Assembly (NCBI GenBank): GCA_021234155.1
Contig: JAJEKV010000046.1
Span: forward strand, 9,247,012 to 9,311,011
Reading direction: 5' to 3'
DNA length: 64,000 bases
Origin: Isoetes taiwanensis
Lineage: Eukaryota > Streptophyta > Lycopodiopsida > Isoetales > Isoetaceae
Shown here one piece after another: positions 32,970 to 43,859 of the stretch. The notes below the pieces were generated by a model. That model had not been told where the DNA came from, did no database searches, and saw only the letters and a program-made list of their open reading frames with translations. Both the position numbers and the translations under genes were made by a program. Each line of letters starts with the position of its first letter. Position 1 is the stretch's first letter.

Positions 32970-34224
32970 ATGGCCCGAACCAAACAGATCAAGAAGGAAG
33001 CTGCCGCCAGCGAAACCACCAGCCAATCGAGACGGCAGATCATTCGAAGATGCTTCGGAGAGGCTCGCAAGAGGGGGTCGTTCGCCTTCGGACGAAGAGC
33101 AAGACACCTCCGATTTGATCGATGTCTTCAACCAGCAGGTGGAGGAGGACGAGGCCACATCTCCAAACTCCATGGACGACGAGACGAGGGAGGTGTATGA
33201 GGAGATAGAGAGGGAGATCCGGCAGCAGGAACAAGCAGACCATTCAGACGCACCCACGGAAATCCTCGAGCAGGATGAGCAAGTGACCGGTCTGGAGCCA
33301 GCGGAGGTAGCAGACCTTAGAAGATTCATCAGGAAGTACGAAATGCTAAGAGAAGAGAAGGGAAGACAAAAAGAGGAAAAGGGAGGAAGAGGAACAAAAG
33401 GCAGCAGAAGAAAAGAAGAAAAAGAAAGGGAAGTTCGTGGGTCGCATAAGGAGAACGGCTGGACTGCCCACGAGGAAGAGGCCAAACCCAAATATTATCA
33501 TTAAGGAGCCGCAACCCGACGAACCCCCAAACCCTTCCGACGACTCTTCCGATGAAGACTTCAACCCTAACGCCGCAGTGGAAGCTCTTCCAAGCACCCA
33601 GCGACGAAAGCAGAAGTACCCGAAAGCAGCCAAGACCGAAAGCAACCCCACCAAGACCAAGTGCGTAAGCCCCCTCAATACCCGCATGGGATAGAAAGAA
33701 GCAAACACCTACCTGCCCTGAAGCCTACGCCACCGATAGTGGTGAAGATTTATGAGAGGAAGATGAGAGAGCACGAGGCCTACATGAAGAAATGGGAGGC
33801 CTATAACAAATATTATGAGGAAAACAGGTTAAGTTCATCGAGGGAGGGCGACCAACGGCAAAGAAACCCTAAGGCCGCCACCACCGGCCTGTTGGTTCCT
33901 GCCGCCACCCAGAAGAAAGCGGATAGGAAGGAGGTGGAGAGAAGAGCGCTAAGGGAGATTAGACACTTCCAAAAGAAGCAGCCTTCGGGTCTCCTAATCC
34001 CCCGTGCCCCTTCGCCTTCTGGTTGGTGCGTGAAGTTATGCGTGCCTATAGAACGTACTTTAGAGTCACGCATCGAGGCGCCACTGGCAATGCAAGAGGC
34101 GGCTGAGGCAAAGATAGTGCAACATTTTGAAGATTCAACAGCCTGCACTATCCACGCCAAGCGGGTAACCTTAATGCGACAAGACATGAGTCTTGCGACC
34201 CGCATTAAGGGAGAACGCCCTTAG
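32970..34224 (+). CDS. E2 histone-H3-like accessory ORF (ORF A)
   Basis: About 415 codons in three frames. The ATG at 32970 gives MARTKQIKKEAAASE, whose first six residues equal the start of histone H3. An acidic Glu/Lys/Arg-rich, likely coiled-coil insert follows (about 33115-33480), then a Pro/Asp-rich stretch and KIYERKMREHEAYMKKWEAY (conserved in E1). The H3 fold (33943-34221) reads RALREIRHFQKK (alpha-N), QEAAEAKIVQHFEDS (alpha-2), CTIHAKRVTLMRQDM (loop 2) and SLATRIKGERP, stopping where H3 stops. In the +1 frame, LVREVMRAYRTYF (about 34026-34065) supplies alpha-1. Frame changes lie near 33100, 33480-33660, 34020 and 34090; the last is at a CTG. Canonical H3 is about 136 residues, so this is an H3 split by a long insert. 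A role in chromatin is inferred only from the fold. Confidence 0.82.
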
Positions 34225-34371
34225 AAACTTTTGTTGTAAATAATTAAAAATTTTGTAATATAGAGCAATTTTGTGTACCTTGATGACATAAACTTGAGTA
34301 ATTAGAGCAAATTAATAAGTTTTAGCTTTTATTTCAGTGAAATAGGACATTTGGGAGCCGAGAGACATGAT

Positions 34372-34438
34372 GTCTCACAGCTCGCGCCTCGTCGCAAAAC
34401 AAAAAGTTAGGATTGAAGCGAGGCGCAAGCTGTGAGAC
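34372..34438. repeat. E2 hairpin repeat copy 3
   Basis: The left arm 34372-34391 and right arm 34419-34438 are 20-bp inverted repeats with one mismatch and a 27-nt loop. GC-rich stem within AT-rich surroundings. Confidence 0.92.
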
Positions 34439-34570
34439 CTCGCCCAAACTTGACCAAAACAGCTCCAAATTGACCAAATAAGGGGTCGATTCTGCCTAAT
34501 TTGATGAGCCCATCACCCTTACACCATTAGTTTACCCAAATTGGACACCTTTAATCGAAATGGGACTGAT

Positions 34571-34637
34571 GTCTCACAGCTCGCGCCTCGTCGCAAAACA
34601 AAAAGTTAGGATTGAAGCGAGGCGCAAGCTGTGAGAC
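34571..34637. repeat. E2 hairpin repeat copy 4
   Basis: Identical to copy 3 over the whole 67 bp. Left arm 34571-34590, right arm 34618-34637, period 199 bp. It lies between the histone-like ORF and ORF B, as in E1. Confidence 0.92.
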
Positions 34638-34946
34638 CTCTTACCAATTCTTCACCAGACTTGTCAAAGTCACCTTCAACCCATCGCATAGCATCTTTTA
34701 GGTAACCTAGCCTTGTTCAAGCATCTCCTATAGTCCTCAAACTCCTATTTTGACCTCGATAAGTTAGAATTACCCAATCCTAGGAAATTTCCAAGTCATC
34801 CAAAAATTAGGGTTTCCCTTTTCTATAAATAGACCCGCCACTTCTCACATAGCACCCTCGCAAATCTGCTCCTGCCCTTTCTAGCCGATTTCCTAACTCC
34901 CCGAGGCGCTTGCAACCATTTGTTACCTTCTTCTCGCAATTAATCA

Positions 34947-36470
34947 ATGGCAACTTCGATTTCCGTGAGATGGTACAGCCCATGTCATGCCGAGGTCGAC
35001 GCGTCGACCAAATCTTCCAGATTTTCAGAAGGAGGTAGACGCCCAAGCAACCTTGCACGCGACCCCAGCTTTTATAGTAGAGTCTTGACCGAAGTTCCAA
35101 GCTAGGGTAGAACCAGCTAGTGCAACTCCCTCCTTGTATAGGATATTTTGTTCCTAGACAGGTCCTCCTCAGTAAAGATTAGACGATGTCCCTAACATCG
35201 CCAAATACCTCACAAACAAAGCGCACCGCACACCTCGAGCCAATGGTCCTAACTCGTCCATCAGACCAAGTACTTCTTTTCAACACTGCCTCGGCAATCT
35301 TTCTCACCCACCGTAAGCCGAGAACATTGTGGGGGAAACCTCTATTCCCCCATGGACGGGATCCATTAGCCGTAGCAAATAGTAACAACGGCTCCTCACA
35401 CGCATGAACAGGAGCAGAAGGGAAGGAAGAAGACTCCTGATGAACAGAACTGAGGAGGAGGAAGACGATGTTGAGCTCGACCCAAAGAGAGGAGCAGCGA
35501 CAAGCGAGCGGGAGTGGCAAGACTTCAAGAAGCCGCAGACTCGTGAGTCGCCACCCCCCGGGTTAGGCATCACAAGCCCGCTCCCATTATCGCCGGTTGT
35601 GAGGAGTTTCTACCCCCGAGCGACATTCAAAACCTCCCGGAGTGCAGGGAAAGGGAGTACCGACCAAGAGTTGCTGCACCAACTCCGGTTAGAACGGACT
35701 TGACGACTTCATCGTCCGAGGAGAGTCCGACTTTCCCCCAAGGGGAAGCCGACACTTACACGGAGAGTTTACCCCGACATCCAAGCCTACAAAGAACATC
35801 GTGCGCATCATGGAGGCGCATAAGGCCGAGAACAAGCTACCGACGGAGGAAGAGTTCCTTGCTCTCCAGAAACGATGGGGATCCGCTTATGCGACCTCAA
35901 ACATCCTAACGGCAAGCTCGTCCCGCAAAACCTCCTCCCCGATAGGACAGCGAATTCACCTCGGAGGGCTTCAAAGAACAGCCAATGACTACAGGAGCTC
36001 ACCACGGTGGAGGTTGATGATTTCGGAAGCGCACAATCGAGCTGGATACCGAAAGTAGTCGAGGACCCATCTCGCAACGACAGTCATTACGCTATTACCC
36101 GCCATTGTTGATGGATGGAAGAATAGCGGTCATCCACCGCAAATTCACCCCCGTGAGGCGAGGAAGGAGTATCGCCGCTGATTGCACTCTCGTGATTCGC
36201 CAGCATGCACGGTTACCCCTTAACACCGAAAGTATGCAATCCTCGGTGAAAAGAGCGGTAGCACTCGACGCCTTCGACTTCCATACCTTACAAAAGGGGT
36301 AGCAAGATCGCTTCTGCGATGCAGCCTTTATACCTCCCAATCGCTAATAGAAGATTTAGCAAGAGCATTACAGGGTGGATCTCCAGCCAATGTTCTTAGG
36401 AACTTGGGCCATTCAAGGGGAAATGCCCAAGTGAAAAAAAGTTCCCCGAGGATAATCCATCTTACCGCAT
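34947..36470 (+). pseudogene. E2 ORF B, unknown accessory or gag-N-terminal protein
   Basis: ATG at 34947 in the same aatcaATGG context as E1. Pieces collinear with E1 in changing frames include QIFQIF (near 35010), DQVLLFNTAS (about 35260), a Glu/Asp/Arg-rich part (35404-35560), DDFIVRG (about 35703), EEFLALQ (about 35850) and RIAVIHRKF (about 36120). Conservation of these pieces between two subfamilies argues for a real protein. No family is recognised. Confidence 0.5.
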
Positions 36471-36767
36471 CAACGTAAAAATGATTAGCGAGTTGCAAGT
36501 TCTTGTATTAGTGTAATATAAAATATAAATATAACATTCTCTTGCACTATAAATGTTTTGTTGATACATTTTGTGTCCCCTCAACCATGCCAACAAACAT
36601 AAATAATGCAAGAAAGCAAGGAAAACTAACCATGTAGATATGAACCACTTGTGTATGCAGCTAGAGGCCCGAGCGCCAGGAGAACGCATTAAATCGCTGA
36701 ACTTACAGGGGGAGAGAGCCCGCCCAGCCACGCCTCGGCAAGGAACCCGCTTGAAGAGTTTGGACAA

Positions 36768-37990
36768 ATGACTCCGTAAGAAGAAATATCGCAAATGAGG
36801 ACAGACTCGAAAGCGGATAAAGGCTTTTGCTTGCTAGCCGCACAAGCGTGAGCAGTTCGGTGGTAACGCCAACCGCCGCAAGCATCAGCTCCTGAGAACG
36901 TAGAGACAAGAAGAGGAGCAAGAGAGGAAGGTCCCCAGCCGACTCCTCCGACTAAGCTCGATTCGACCGATTCGAGGAAGAAGAAGAGCGTAACCAAGTC
37001 CGAAAGCGCATCGAAAAGCGAGGAACCACCCTGAGGGACGGTAAAGGGACACAAGAACCTCCGACTACCGTAAGAAAGTAGACTCGCGATTGGGAAATGT
37101 TTGAAGGCCAGAAGCTCGAAAGCAATTCTCAGCGAACAAAGTCGTGCATGGAAGCAGAGGCTTGGCTTGACGAGATGAGCTTATACGCAATGCCTATGGT
37201 ATGAAGGATAAGGATAAAGGCAGGGTGGCAACAAATAACCCGGCGGAGCAAAGACGCATTTGGTGGAAGGGCTATGCCAAGGCTCATGGCTTAAGCAGGA
37301 TGCTTGCGTGTTCAAGAAGTTTGCTAAAGCCTTCAAGCCATTATGTCCCAAGAGAGCACAAGTCCAAGATGATGCAAAGAAGCTTCTACAAAGCTGCGCA
37401 AAGGGCAACAAGTCAAGACGTAAATACACAGAGGAATTTATGAGGCTAAGGTCAGATGTGCCAAAGTTAGAGAGAGAAGCACGCAAAGGGAAAGCTACAT
37501 TGAAGGTCCTGAATGAGGAGATCCGCAGTTTGTAAGGGCAATAAACCCAAGAACAAGATCGGCGAGTCCAAGGCAATAAGTTTGCAAGGAAACGTGACCT
37601 CGCAATAGTGGGCGAGGCAAAGAAGATTACCAAGATAAAGGCAAGGCAAAGAAAGCGCTTTCAGCCCGAGAACAAACCAACCAGACCAGCTAGAGCCCCA
37701 TATAGTGGCAATCAAGGGAAACAAAGCAGGAGAAGAAGCAGTATCCTTCAAAGACAAACAGAAGGGTCAAACTACTCCAAAGCAAAGGCGATCCTTTCTG
37801 CAGCCATGCCCAAGGAGAAGAGACAGAGTGCATAGAAAAGCAGCTTTTGCTTCGTGTGTTTCCAGCCAAAGCCATAGAACAAATGAACCGCCCATATGTC
37901 ATGAGTGCAAATATAGCGAGTTGGGAGATTGGGACACTTTGACTGACGACGACGGCGAGGAGGCCCGCGACTACATTCAGGGTGAGTGTC
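36768..37990 (+). pseudogene. E2 gag, frameshifted
   Basis: Collinear with E1 gag. The start MTP (36768) is followed by a stop in this copy. The capsid region contains FKKFAKAFKP, then YTEEFMRLRSDVPKLEREAR (about 37425-37485) and EEIRSL, the helical pattern of Retrotrans_gag proteins. A Gln/Lys/Arg-rich linker and a badly broken zinc-knuckle region (about 37790-37900) follow. ICHECKYSELGDWD (about 37900) leads to the protease. Confidence 0.7.
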
Positions 37991-38760
37991 ATATCTTTGC
38001 CGCAATAGATACAGAGCAAGCAGAGAGCCAGTATAAAGTAATTTCCACAGTGGGAAAGGCCAAGGCCAAGTCATTTATAGTCCTAATAGATTCAGGAAGT
38101 AGCCATAACTTTGCATCTCCCGCAATGGTTCAAATGTTGAAGTTGAAACCATTAAAGTCAAAGCCAAGGCCCGCTGTCTTAGCAAGTGGAGCAAAGAAGG
38201 CGCATCGCGTAAAAGAATCAACTTTGACATCGACTTTGCCCGGGATTAAGATCCGTGATGGGGGCGGAGGTAATGGGCATCGGCAAGTACGACTTGATAA
38301 TAGGTATGGAGTACCTTGGACCAGCAGGGGCCATTATTGATTGTGGAAAGCGGAAGGTGACCTTCCCAACACCCGACGGCAAGATCATTGAGATAACAGG
38401 TAAAGAAGTTGTTCCCATCATGCAAAGCGTATGTCTTCTAAACGGCCGCTCAAGTGCATCAAGAGTGAGCAGTAGTAGCATACATCTTCAAGCTTGAGAT
38501 TAGCTGAGCCGGAATTGGAAGGAAGCAAAGAAGACAAGATGCTCGCTAAGTTGCCGAGGCAAATAGCTAAGTTGATCACGGAGTTCCACGATCTCTTTCC
38601 GTGATGAGATCAAGCCCCTCCTTATAGGGGAGTCGAAAGTGCGAGATAGCACTCGAACCGAACAAAAACCCACAAGCAAGGCTCCATATAGAATGACAAC
38701 GCAGAATTGTCGGAGCTAAAGAAGCAGCTTGTAGGAGCTGCCGACCTAGGTTTCATTAGA
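37991..38760 (+). pseudogene. E2 aspartic protease
   Basis: Part of a 211-codon open frame (37705-38340). SFIVLIDSGSSHNFASPAMV carries the catalytic Asp (DSGS, Asp codon 38089-38091). The second block YDLIIGMEYLGPAGAI lies in another frame at 38291-38340, so a frameshift falls at about 38250. Better preserved than the E1 protease. Confidence 0.82.
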
Positions 38761-39440
38761 CCTAGTGTCTCGCCGCTTGGAGCCCATTCTTTTGTCAAGA
38801 AGAAGGATGGATCTTTGAGGATGTGCATAGACTATAGACAGCTTGAATAAGCACACCATTAAGAACAAGTATGCGCCCAAGATCGATGACTTGATGGATC
38901 AGCTTCAAGGAGCAAAGATCTTCTCCAAAATTGACTTAAGGTCGTTATCATCGACAAGGATAAAGGAGGAGGATATCCACAAGACCGCCTTCGTGACGCG
39001 GTATGGGCATTACGAGTTCACGCTGATGCCTTCGGCTTATCAAATGCCCCGCAACGCTCATGAGGCTCATGAACGATATCTTCGTGGGAGTTCCCGGACA
39101 CCTTTGTGATTGTTTTCTTTGATGACATTTTGGTGTATAGCAGATCCCTTGAAGGGCACGCGCAACACTTGAGAAGGGTGCTAGAGAAGTTGAGAAGACA
39201 CCGCCAGTTATGCCAAGTTGTCGGCGCCACTTCGCAAATGAGAAGGTGGAATACCTTGGTCATGTGATCTCGGCAGAGGCATCTCGACGGACCCCCGCCA
39301 AGATTGAAGCAAAGATTCATGGGGTCGGGCCCAAGAATGTGCACGGTGGTCAGAAGTTTTCTCGGCCTAGCAGTGGTACTACAGAAGTTCAGAAAGAACT
39401 TTGCTAAGATAGCAGCCCCGCTAATGCACCTAACGAGGGC
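38761..39440 (+). pseudogene. E2 reverse transcriptase
   Basis: [18 protein letters not shown] region (about 38792-38845), [20 protein letters not shown] (about 38846-38905), [30 protein letters not shown] (about 38970-39028) and FFDD (39115-39126) appear in order with few frame changes. The stretch where PFGLTNAPATFM is expected is damaged, as in E1. Confidence 0.85.
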
Positions 39441-40060
39441 GCAGAAGGTGAAAGATTGGGTAGAGCATTGGCACAAGAAAGCCCAAAAGGGGTTTGAATT
39501 GTTGAAGGAAGCTTTAACAACAGCCCCAGCCTTTACCCCGCCGGACCGAGAAAGATAAGCTTGTAGCAACGGATGCAGTAAGATAGCTACAAAAGCGGTT
39601 TATGCAAGAAGAGCGTGGTAGCGTATGATTCCGTGAAGATGAACGACGCCGAGACGCCGCTACCCAACGCGACGCATCGTGAATTGCTTGCGCTTGTCGT
39701 ATGCTAAGAATATGGAGGCACTACCTCTTGGGAAGGAAGTTCCAATTGATACCCACCATCGAGCCTCCAATATGTATTCACGCAACCACACCTCAACTGA
39801 GGGCAAATGGAGATGGATGGAGTTCCTCGAGGAATACGACTTTGATATAGTCTACAAGCCGTGGAAACTCAATGTGGTAGCAGATGCGCGCTTCAAGGCA
39901 TCCCCGACAACTAGAGTGCATTGCAACGCAATTTCGACGCCTCCAAATGACTTTGGTAAGAGGATTGAAGAGTCCTTGCCAACGGATGTGGATTTCAGGG
40001 AAGTATGGGCAAGCCTCTCTAAGGAGGCTAGAAACAGATAAAGAGCGGGAGGCCTTCAAG
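39441..40060 (+). pseudogene. E2 RNase H region
   Basis: KDWVEHWHKKAQKGFELLKE (about 39452-39512) continues into ALTTAPAF. The core is broken near 39560-39700. WRWMEFLEEYDFDIVYKPWK (about 39808-39868) and LNVVADA close the domain. Confidence 0.72.
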
Positions 40061-41150
40061 CATTATAAGAAGGAAGGCAACCTGTTATACCATAAGAACA
40101 AGTTGTGCGTGCCAATCATCGTGTAAGGAAGTTGATCCTCCATGACACGCGACAATGCACCCAATAGCCGGCCATGCGGATTCATGAAAACATATTTCAA
40201 AGTGCGCAAGCAGCTATTATTGGCCGAATGAAGAAGCAAATAGCTCGCTACATCAAGGAATGTCACTTATGCCGCCAGACGAAGGCGAAAGCGTACCGAA
40301 TTCCTGGGGCATTAGAGCCATTAGCAAAGCCAAATGCTAAGTGGGAGGTAATCAGCATGGATTTCATCAGGACTCCCAAGAACAGGGTGAGAGGCAAGGA
40401 TGCCTTGATGGTAGTGGTCGACAAGTTGTCAAAGATGGCACATTTTGTGCCTTGCGTGACCACGATACAGCCTATGGATACAAAGAAAGCTCTTCACCAA
40501 AGAGATCTTCGTGCTTCATGGCATGCCAAGGGAGATTATCTCCCACGAGATCCGGTTCATGAGTGCCTTTTGGCAAGACCTCTTTCGGCGATAATTCGCA
40601 CCAAGCTATCCATGAGCACGGCGATCATCCTCGACGGATGGCCGAACGAGCGACCAACAGGATCTTAGAAGACATGCTACTTAAACTATGTCCGAATAAG
40701 CAAAGTATGTGGGAAGAATTTATTCACTTGGTGGAGTTTGCATACAATAGCACCAAGCAGAATCGCCCCAAATGTCGCCATTTATGATCAATTATGGCTA
40801 TCGCTGTTTAACTCCGCATTAATTTGGCACAACCCCGTCAAAAGTAGAAGTTTCGCAGCCAGATGTTGGCCGATATGCGCAGCCTCGTGGAAGAGGTTCG
40901 AGGGTATCCGCTAGCAGCAAAGAAGTCGATTAAAAGAGCATCGCCGATAAGCATCGAACGGTAAGAGAGTTCAAAGTTGGAGATGATGTATGGCTCAAGA
41001 TAAAGGTGAAGCAAAAGCGGCTCAGATTGGCAATTGCAAGAAGCTTGCTCCAAGGTGGGCTGGACCCTTCGTAATAATCAAGAGAGTAGGTAATCAATCC
41101 TACAAGTTAGAATTGCCAAAGACACCTAAAGATTCATAAGGTCTTCCACG
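40061..41150 (+). pseudogene. E2 integrase, zinc finger and core
   Basis: MRIHENIFQSAQAAIIGRMK (40174 on) and RYIKECHLCRQTKAKAYRIP give the C..C half of the zinc finger. ISMDFIRTP (about 40351-40377) holds the first catalytic Asp and VVVDKLSKMAHFVPCVTT (about 40411-40464) follows. The second Asp block is damaged (near 40540-40560), as is the Glu block. VEFAYNSTKQ (about 40731-40760) and VGDDVWLKIKVK (about 40976-41010) are readable. Confidence 0.82.
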
Positions 41151-41449
41151 TGAGTTTGTTGAAGAAGCATACCCAAATCCGCATTTAAGTTTTGGACACT
41201 CCAACGTTGTTGGAAATGACGGAGGAGCAGCCGGAAATAGTTCCGTAAATGATTCTTGATAAAGCTTTCAAGAAGACAAGGAGGTCGAGTTCCTCCAATA
41301 CTTGGTCAAGTGGAAACACTTGCCGCTGGAAGACGCCACGGGTACTTAAGAAGGATTTGGTAAAGCAAGACCCACAATTTATGGAGCAATGGGACGGGCA
41401 AGGTCATCTCCGAAGAAATCGCTCGCATGTCGATTTGCGAGGGTTAATT
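41151..41449 (+). pseudogene. E2 chromodomain, frameshifted
   Basis: LDKAFKKTRR (about 41252-41282), then in the next frame FLQYLVKWKHLPLEDAT (about 41290-41340), and in a third KKDLVKQDPQFMEQWDG (about 41347-41400). Same module as in E1, with Trp of ATW lost by an indel. Confidence 0.8.
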
Positions 41450-42286
41450 CTTGTATAGATTAATCCACGATGCAACCTATGCTTGGTATGGGTCGCATGC
41501 TTGTTATCGATGATGAGACCACTACGGTGATCTCTAGGGCGGGTGTAATGTCAATGTAGGCATGACCGCTCCGCTTGGGCGAAAGTGGAAGGTAGATTAG
41601 AAAGTCTACTGGCCCCACCTAAGGAGACGGCCTCGAGAGAAAAGAGGTCATTAAGGAATGCATTGATAGGGAAAGCACCTTTAGCCCCATATATGCTTTG
41701 ATAGGAGGAATCCATCCTTCACGCCCCCACGCCGGTAGAAGGATATCCTCCACGCCGGGCAACTAGAGGTGTAGGCATGAGCGCATATAGGCATATAGGC
41801 GCCGGGCCTCCCTACCATTATGGAAGATTCATCCTCTTCCTAATACGGAGATTAGCCATGCATTCATGTAGATAGGTGGGTGGTCACCATATAACCAAAA
41901 TTTATTAAACAATTAAAACGGTACTAACGTAGTGTCGACCTGCAGCCGAGAGCCCCGGAGGGCAAGGAGGTCGAAGACGAAGACTTGCAACACAAGTTTT
42001 GTTGGAATGTGTTGCAAGGAATGAAGAGTACCCTGACAAGAATTATAGATATGAAATGCTGAAATTTTGTCTAACTTAACATAGTGAATAACTTGTTAAT
42101 GGTGTTATGAATTAATAAGTATTCCATAATATAATAACGTAATAATGTTCTAAAAAGTAATTACCTTAGAGTAATCGCGATAAATGTATAAAGATTATAT
42201 TGTAGGTATCACGCTGATTGCAAAGCCGCGTGTTAGGAAGATCCCAAGGTGGGAGACCCAATGGCGTCGCGGACAAAGATCATTTC
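41450..42286 (+). other. E2 non-coding 3' region
   Basis: Counterpart of 16853-17700 in E1; alignable over most of its length, no coding frame. Confidence 0.7.
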
Positions 42287-42299
42287 AAGGTGGGGAGAA
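42287..42299 (+). other. E2 polypurine tract
   Basis: aaggtggggagaa, identical to E1, abuts the 3' LTR. Confidence 0.85.
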
Positions 42300-43854
42300 T
42301 GTGACGCTCCAAAGACGAAGATACGCCCCCCGTGACGCATATTGTTGTCGCCATCGCCACGCCGACATCGCCACCCCGATTGACGGGTAATGCCAACGGA
42401 TAGCCGTAAGTAGCCCTAGGGGCAACTTGCTAGAGTGTTCATATATTATTAATGTGCACATGTGCACATTAATGAGGGCACACCTTTCCATGTTGGCATA
42501 TTTTGCCACCTAGCCACTAAAGGCAAGTGGGGCCTTTCCAATTATCCCACATGCCAAATTGGGTAATTGGAAACCCTAGCCTAAACCCCATGTCTATTTA
42601 GGGTAGGAAAACCCTAGCTTGCTAGTTTTTCGTCCTTAGGGTTTTAGAGCTCAGTTTTGGCTGCCCCAGAGCCAAAACCGCCCCCGACGCCGCCTGCCAA
42701 GTGGCGCCATCGGTTTCCCCTGAATTCGATCACCAAAGCAGGATGGTTGAACTCAGTCGAGGAGCCACTCAAGGATCAGAGTTTGGTCAATTTAATAGCT
42801 TAAACCGCCTTCTAGTCATAGAATCAGTAGGTTTAGACTATTAAATTGCCCATAGTAGTTATCTAGATCTTAGATCTCGACACTAACTAAAGAACCTAAC
42901 TCTATGATTGGATCTAGTTCTTTAGTTCTTTCCTCCGTGATATATTTGGATGATGTATTTCTCGTGAACTCCTTGTATTGGGAAGGGGGTAGAGGCCCTA
43001 AAGCTTGTAGTTGATGCTCCTAGAGTAGCCTCTCTAGCACAATCGTAGATTCGCCTGTGGTACAAGAGCCACACCGGTTGTGGGTGAAGGGGCCGACCGG
43101 CTAAAAAGGAGGTTCATGTCCCGACTTTGAACGATCCCCCGGTGTGTGTAAAGCCTACCGGGGATCATTGTGACTAGGTCTAATGGCTTACCACCGAAAA
43201 GCGGGTAAGGCATGGGCTCGACACCGTGAAGTGGTGTACACTTTCCGGTGGGTTCACCGAATACGGGCAAAGGGCCCTCTAGTCACCTTGAGTTAGCATG
43301 CATCTCCTGGAGGGAGATCCCTACCGCCCCATCGAACCGGGAGGATGAGACCCCAGAATAGCCCCTTCGGCTATGCATCCCGCTGGCTACAAAGTCCCGA
43401 CACTTTTTCAGCCTACTCGCAAAGTGTGCACAGGAGGGGCGGATGGAGTGGACAACCCTATGCCATGTTCTTATGCCACCCAAATCCATTGCCATGAATT
43501 CTCGCCCTCAAGAACGAACTCGAGACCCAAGCCGTCCACCATCCTTTGAGTCCGAGCCTTGGGTAGGATCCCCTATGTGATGTGCTGATCTTTGTCTATG
43601 CAGATATGAGGGGACCATCCTTCGAGATGGTCACAGGATGTTGATGTATGTGCTACTGACATGTATGTTTACGCTTCGCAGCCTAGGTAGGCCCTGAGGG
43701 AGACGGGGTAGAATGACACCTTCACTCTCCCCAATCGAGACTCGCTACAGGTGCAAAGATATGTGGAGGGCCCCAGACGACATGGAGCTGGTGTGGGGGA
43801 AGAACTCCTGTTTGTATACGGTGAGTGCACCGTATACGAGTAGGGGACGTCACA
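42300..43854 (+). repeat. 3' LTR of E2
   Basis: 1555 bp, TGTGACG to CGTCACA. Pairs with 30761-32302; the two differ mainly by short indels at CAG/CTG/CG positions. Confidence 0.93.
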
Positions 43855-43859
43855 TCTGA
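43855..43859. repeat. Right target-site duplication of E2 (TCTGA)
   Basis: Matches 30756-30760. Confidence 0.95.

Larger units (their letters stand above)
30761..43854 (+). mobile_element. E2: Ty3/gypsy chromovirus with histone-H3-like ORF
   Basis: A 13.1-kb plus-strand element inserted between the protease and RNase H of E3. It has the same architecture as E1: LTRs (30761-32302, 42300-43854), initiator-Met primer site, hairpins, histone-like ORF, hairpins, ORF B, gag-pol with chromodomain, and polypurine tract. Nucleotide similarity with E1 is high in pol. It is low in the LTR core, the hairpin arms and the accessory ORFs, so E1 and E2 are distinct subfamilies and not copies of one recent parent. 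Confidence 0.95.

Noticed and set aside
32934-33491. 185-codon minus-strand ORF rich in Ser/Phe/Leu
   Set aside because: Antisense of the acidic insert of the E2 histone-like ORF.
33115-33504. Acidic Glu-rich ORF as an independent gene
   Set aside because: It lies between the MARTKQ start and the H3 fold in the same element-specific region and is better read as the insert of ORF A after a frameshift.
34372-34637. CRISPR-like or terminator interpretation of the hairpins
   Set aside because: Only two identical units with a 199-bp period in a eukaryotic retroelement; no spacers, and no role as a bacterial terminator is sensible here.
39018-39569. 183-codon minus-strand ORF
   Set aside because: Antisense of the E2 reverse transcriptase and RNase H, which are supported by motifs on the plus strand.
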